13,477 bases of DNA from MGIIb-O5 sp036154155 (lineage in GTDB: Archaea; Thermoplasmatota; Poseidoniia; Poseidoniales; Thalassarchaeaceae), in the NCBI GenBank assembly GCA_036154155.1, contig JAYZLP010000014.1, forward strand, positions 1-13,477. The letters are read 5' to 3'. This document shows, one piece after another, positions 11,974 through 13,477 of this stretch (its first letter is position 1; each line of letters begins with the position of its first letter). The translations under genes and the position numbers were made by a program. The notes under the pieces are model-generated. The model saw only the letters and a list, made by a program, of their open reading frames with translations, did no database searches and was not told the origin of the DNA.

Positions 11974-13419
11974 TCACTCGCCGAGAGGTATCGCTATCCT
12001 TCTTACGGCCTCGGCGGCGTCTGTCATCCTAGCTGCAGCACTCTCTGGATTCACGCCCGAAGAAAGGGTCGTCTGAACGATCGTGGATGAGAGAGTCTCG
12101 CCCGATTCTCCCTTTAGGATGACCTGGACTGGGTGTGGCCCGTATTCTGAATCCGGCCATGCTAGGCCTATCCAAAGTACGACGGCCTTGTCCAGAAGAC
12201 GTCCCAAGGAAGCGACGCCCTCGGGTCCCGTCGCTGCCTCCCTTCTCGACGATGGCGCCTTGATCCTGAGGCTTTGATACGCTGGTTCGCCCTGAGCGGC
12301 CAATATGTCTAGTTCGACAGTGGCGTCACTGCTTGTGTGGTTGTGAAGCATGACGAAAAGGTCGCCCTGTCCTTCCGAGCATCGTGGAGGGAGGTCAAGG
12401 TCAAGTCTCCAGGGCTCGGGGGCAGCGGATTGGGCGTCCCCTGCCAACGACTCCTGCAACCTGTCAATTAGCCTGAACATCCCAGGCTCCCAAGCACGGG
12501 TGTGGGCTAGGAGGGTTCTGAGCGAGGAGATATTGAACTTCGATTCCGGGTTGAATAGAGAGTCTGTTGCTGCGACCTTGAACACCGTCCTAACCTCTGA
12601 GCGGAGGCCCTCCTGGTCGATTATCCCCCTGTGCTCAAGATGTATGGCCTGGAGAGTGTGCTCGATGGCCGAAACTGGGGTTTGCCCAGTCCGAACTGTG
12701 ACTTCCAGAGAATCTAGCCACTCGTCCCATTCTCCTGCCGTCTGAGGGTCCAAGTGAGCCTTTAGAAGGTCGGTAAGTACAGAGTCCAGAGTGCTGTCGT
12801 GCAATGTTGGAGCGTGAAGGGAGAGCAGTGTGAATTCGTTTGTTCGCATTGGCATTGATCCTTCTAATATCAGTGAGTTTAGGACGCACACCACACCGCA
12901 GAAAACTGCGGCTGCGAGCAAAGAAGGGGCCAGTACCTCTCCTGGGTTGAAGCTCCAGATGGCGTTGAGAGAGAAGGCGGCGAGCATTGCTGATAAAATC
13001 CTGATTCGCTCTCTCACGACCCGATCCCTAAGTGTGTTGAGAATCCTTTCTGAACCGGGATATGATCCCTTGGAAGTGTGGCCCTCGACACGAAGGCTCA
13101 GTCTGTCCCTTGCCACCATCGATGAATACCACGCAGCTAGGTTTGTTGGGACGTACATTACCGACAGAGCGACGAAGCTGAATATGGAAAGTTCGATCGA
13201 CGAGTACCTCCAACCTACCAAGAGTATGGCAGAAGAAATGGTGGCGACCGCGGATAGCAACATCCTGATTCCTGGGGTCGGCCAGACCATTGACGCCCAA
13301 ATCCAGAACCTCCTGCCCGCGTCTCTCCTTGCAATCGCCCGGGAAAGTGCCCTCTCGTTCGCCGGCACGAAACCGCTGCCTTCGCCGTAGGGTGTTGGCA
13401 GGGGGTTACCCTCGTCCAT
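11974..13419 (-). CDS. Four-TM membrane protein with large cytoplasmic domain, unknown function
   Basis: I do not recognise this 481-aa protein. The N-terminal 48 residues are cytoplasmic and basic. Two helical hairpins follow: about 50-70 and 76-96, then 138-157 and 163-186. The loop between the hairpins (about 98-137) is rich in Arg. From about 190 the protein is soluble: a helical part with many short acidic helices (200-340), then a beta-sandwich-like stretch (about 343-440, with LDLDLPPRCSEGQGDLFVML, ATVELDI and VQVILKG) and a final helix SAAARMTDAAEAVRRIAIP. With an even number of TM helices and positive loops, both ends should be cytoplasmic. The ATG at 13419 has no evident Shine-Dalgarno sequence, and the frame stays open to the window edge without another ATG. 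The flavoprotein gene begins 66 nt after its stop, so a shared transcript is possible but not certain. Confidence 0.78.
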   Translation of the reverse strand: MDEGNPLPTPYGEGSGFVPANERALSRAIARRDAGRRFWIWASMVWPTPGIRMLLSAVATISSAILLVGWRYSSIELSIFSFVALSVMYVPTNLAAWYSSMVARDRLSLRVEGHTSKGSYPGSERILNTLRDRVVRERIRILSAMLAAFSLNAIWSFNPGEVLAPSLLAAAVFCGVVCVLNSLILEGSMPMRTNEFTLLSLHAPTLHDSTLDSVLTDLLKAHLDPQTAGEWDEWLDSLEVTVRTGQTPVSAIEHTLQAIHLEHRGIIDQEGLRSEVRTVFKVAATDSLFNPESKFNISSLRTLLAHTRAWEPGMFRLIDRLQESLAGDAQSAAPEPWRLDLDLPPRCSEGQGDLFVMLHNHTSSDATVELDILAAQGEPAYQSLRIKAPSSRREAATGPEGVASLGRLLDKAVVLWIGLAWPDSEYGPHPVQVILKGESGETLSSTIVQTTLSSGVNPESAAARMTDAAEAVRRIAIPLGE

Positions 13420-13477
13420 GGTTGTTCGGGGGGCTTTTCGCGCTTGATGGCATCGGATGTGGGGGCATAGAATGGGG
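13406..13477 (-). CDS. Possible C-terminal tail of an upstream gene (partial, uncertain)
   Basis: One minus-strand frame entering from the right edge is open and ends at TAA 13406-13408, giving a Pro-rich tail ending SPPNNHGRG that overlaps the first 14 nt of the four-TM gene. Short stop/start overlaps are common in compact archaeal operons, and no TATA-like box is visible in the 58 nt ahead of that gene, so an upstream gene in the same run is plausible. Only 23 codons are visible, they are low in complexity, and another frame is open here too. Confidence 0.22.
   Translation of the reverse strand, partial: PHSMPPHPMPSSAKSPPNNHGRG

Noticed and set aside
11946..11977. Inverted repeat GTGACG / CGTCAC between the four-TM gene and the flavoprotein gene
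   Set aside because: The 6-bp arms are 20 nt apart, one arm overlaps the end of the coding region, there is no T-run, and no TATA box is positioned nearby; chance is adequate.
12830..13390. 186-codon plus-strand frame opposite the four-TM gene
   Set aside because: It is antisense to a gene with coherent TM topology, with no motif, promoter or ribosome site of its own.
1..13477. tRNA, rRNA, CRISPR arrays, insertion sequences, toxin-antitoxin or defence genes
   Set aside because: Looked for on both strands; no cloverleaf-like, repeat-spacer, transposase or nuclease signature was seen.

Overview
The window looks like a piece of an archaeal chromosome, most likely a marine Euryarchaeote related to Marine Group II (Candidatus Poseidoniales). 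The grounds are a very large secreted protein with propeller, vWA and CARDB-like domains, an archaeal-type ArsR-like regulator, a DUF2299-like protein, TATA-like boxes placed about 27 nt ahead of start codons (leaderless style), and very tight packing with almost no intergenic DNA. Several genes (icd, a methyltransferase, a GPAT-type acyltransferase) look bacterial in family, which fits a mesophilic lineage that has taken up many bacterial genes. The taxon is an inference; no rRNA or marker gene lies here.

Layout. On the plus strand at the left edge is the C-terminal end of a bacterial-type NADP isocitrate dehydrogenase (icd). A SAM-dependent methyltransferase follows after one base, then a two-TM membrane protein with an extracytoplasmic domain. 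That run meets, tail to tail with a 1-nt gap, a 98-aa two-TM protein on the minus strand. The 98-aa gene is divergent from a winged-helix regulator, and the region between them holds two TATA-like boxes and an 11-bp palindrome. The regulator ends 3 nt from the end of a 1693-aa surface protein that fills 2696-7777 on the minus strand.

Upstream of the surface protein and on the same strand is a run of genes transcribed right to left: a four-TM protein of unknown function (481 aa), an SdhA/NadB-like flavoprotein, a HIT-family protein, a PlsC/GPAT-type acyltransferase, and a DUF2299-like protein. Gaps are 66, 8, about 40 and 21 nt, so at least the last four are probably one transcript. The surface protein has its own TATA box and Shine-Dalgarno sequence.

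The most notable items are (i) the surface protein, in which a vWA domain with a DxSGS motif appears to be inserted inside the fourth blade of a seven-bladed propeller, followed by Ig/CARDB-like domains, a C-terminal membrane anchor and 16 cysteines that can be paired off; and (ii) the flavoprotein, which keeps the succinate dehydrogenase/aspartate oxidase scaffold but has lost most residues that bind dicarboxylates. No tRNA, rRNA, CRISPR array, insertion sequence or defence system was seen. Apart from promoter regions of about 90-115 nt there is no gene-free stretch.
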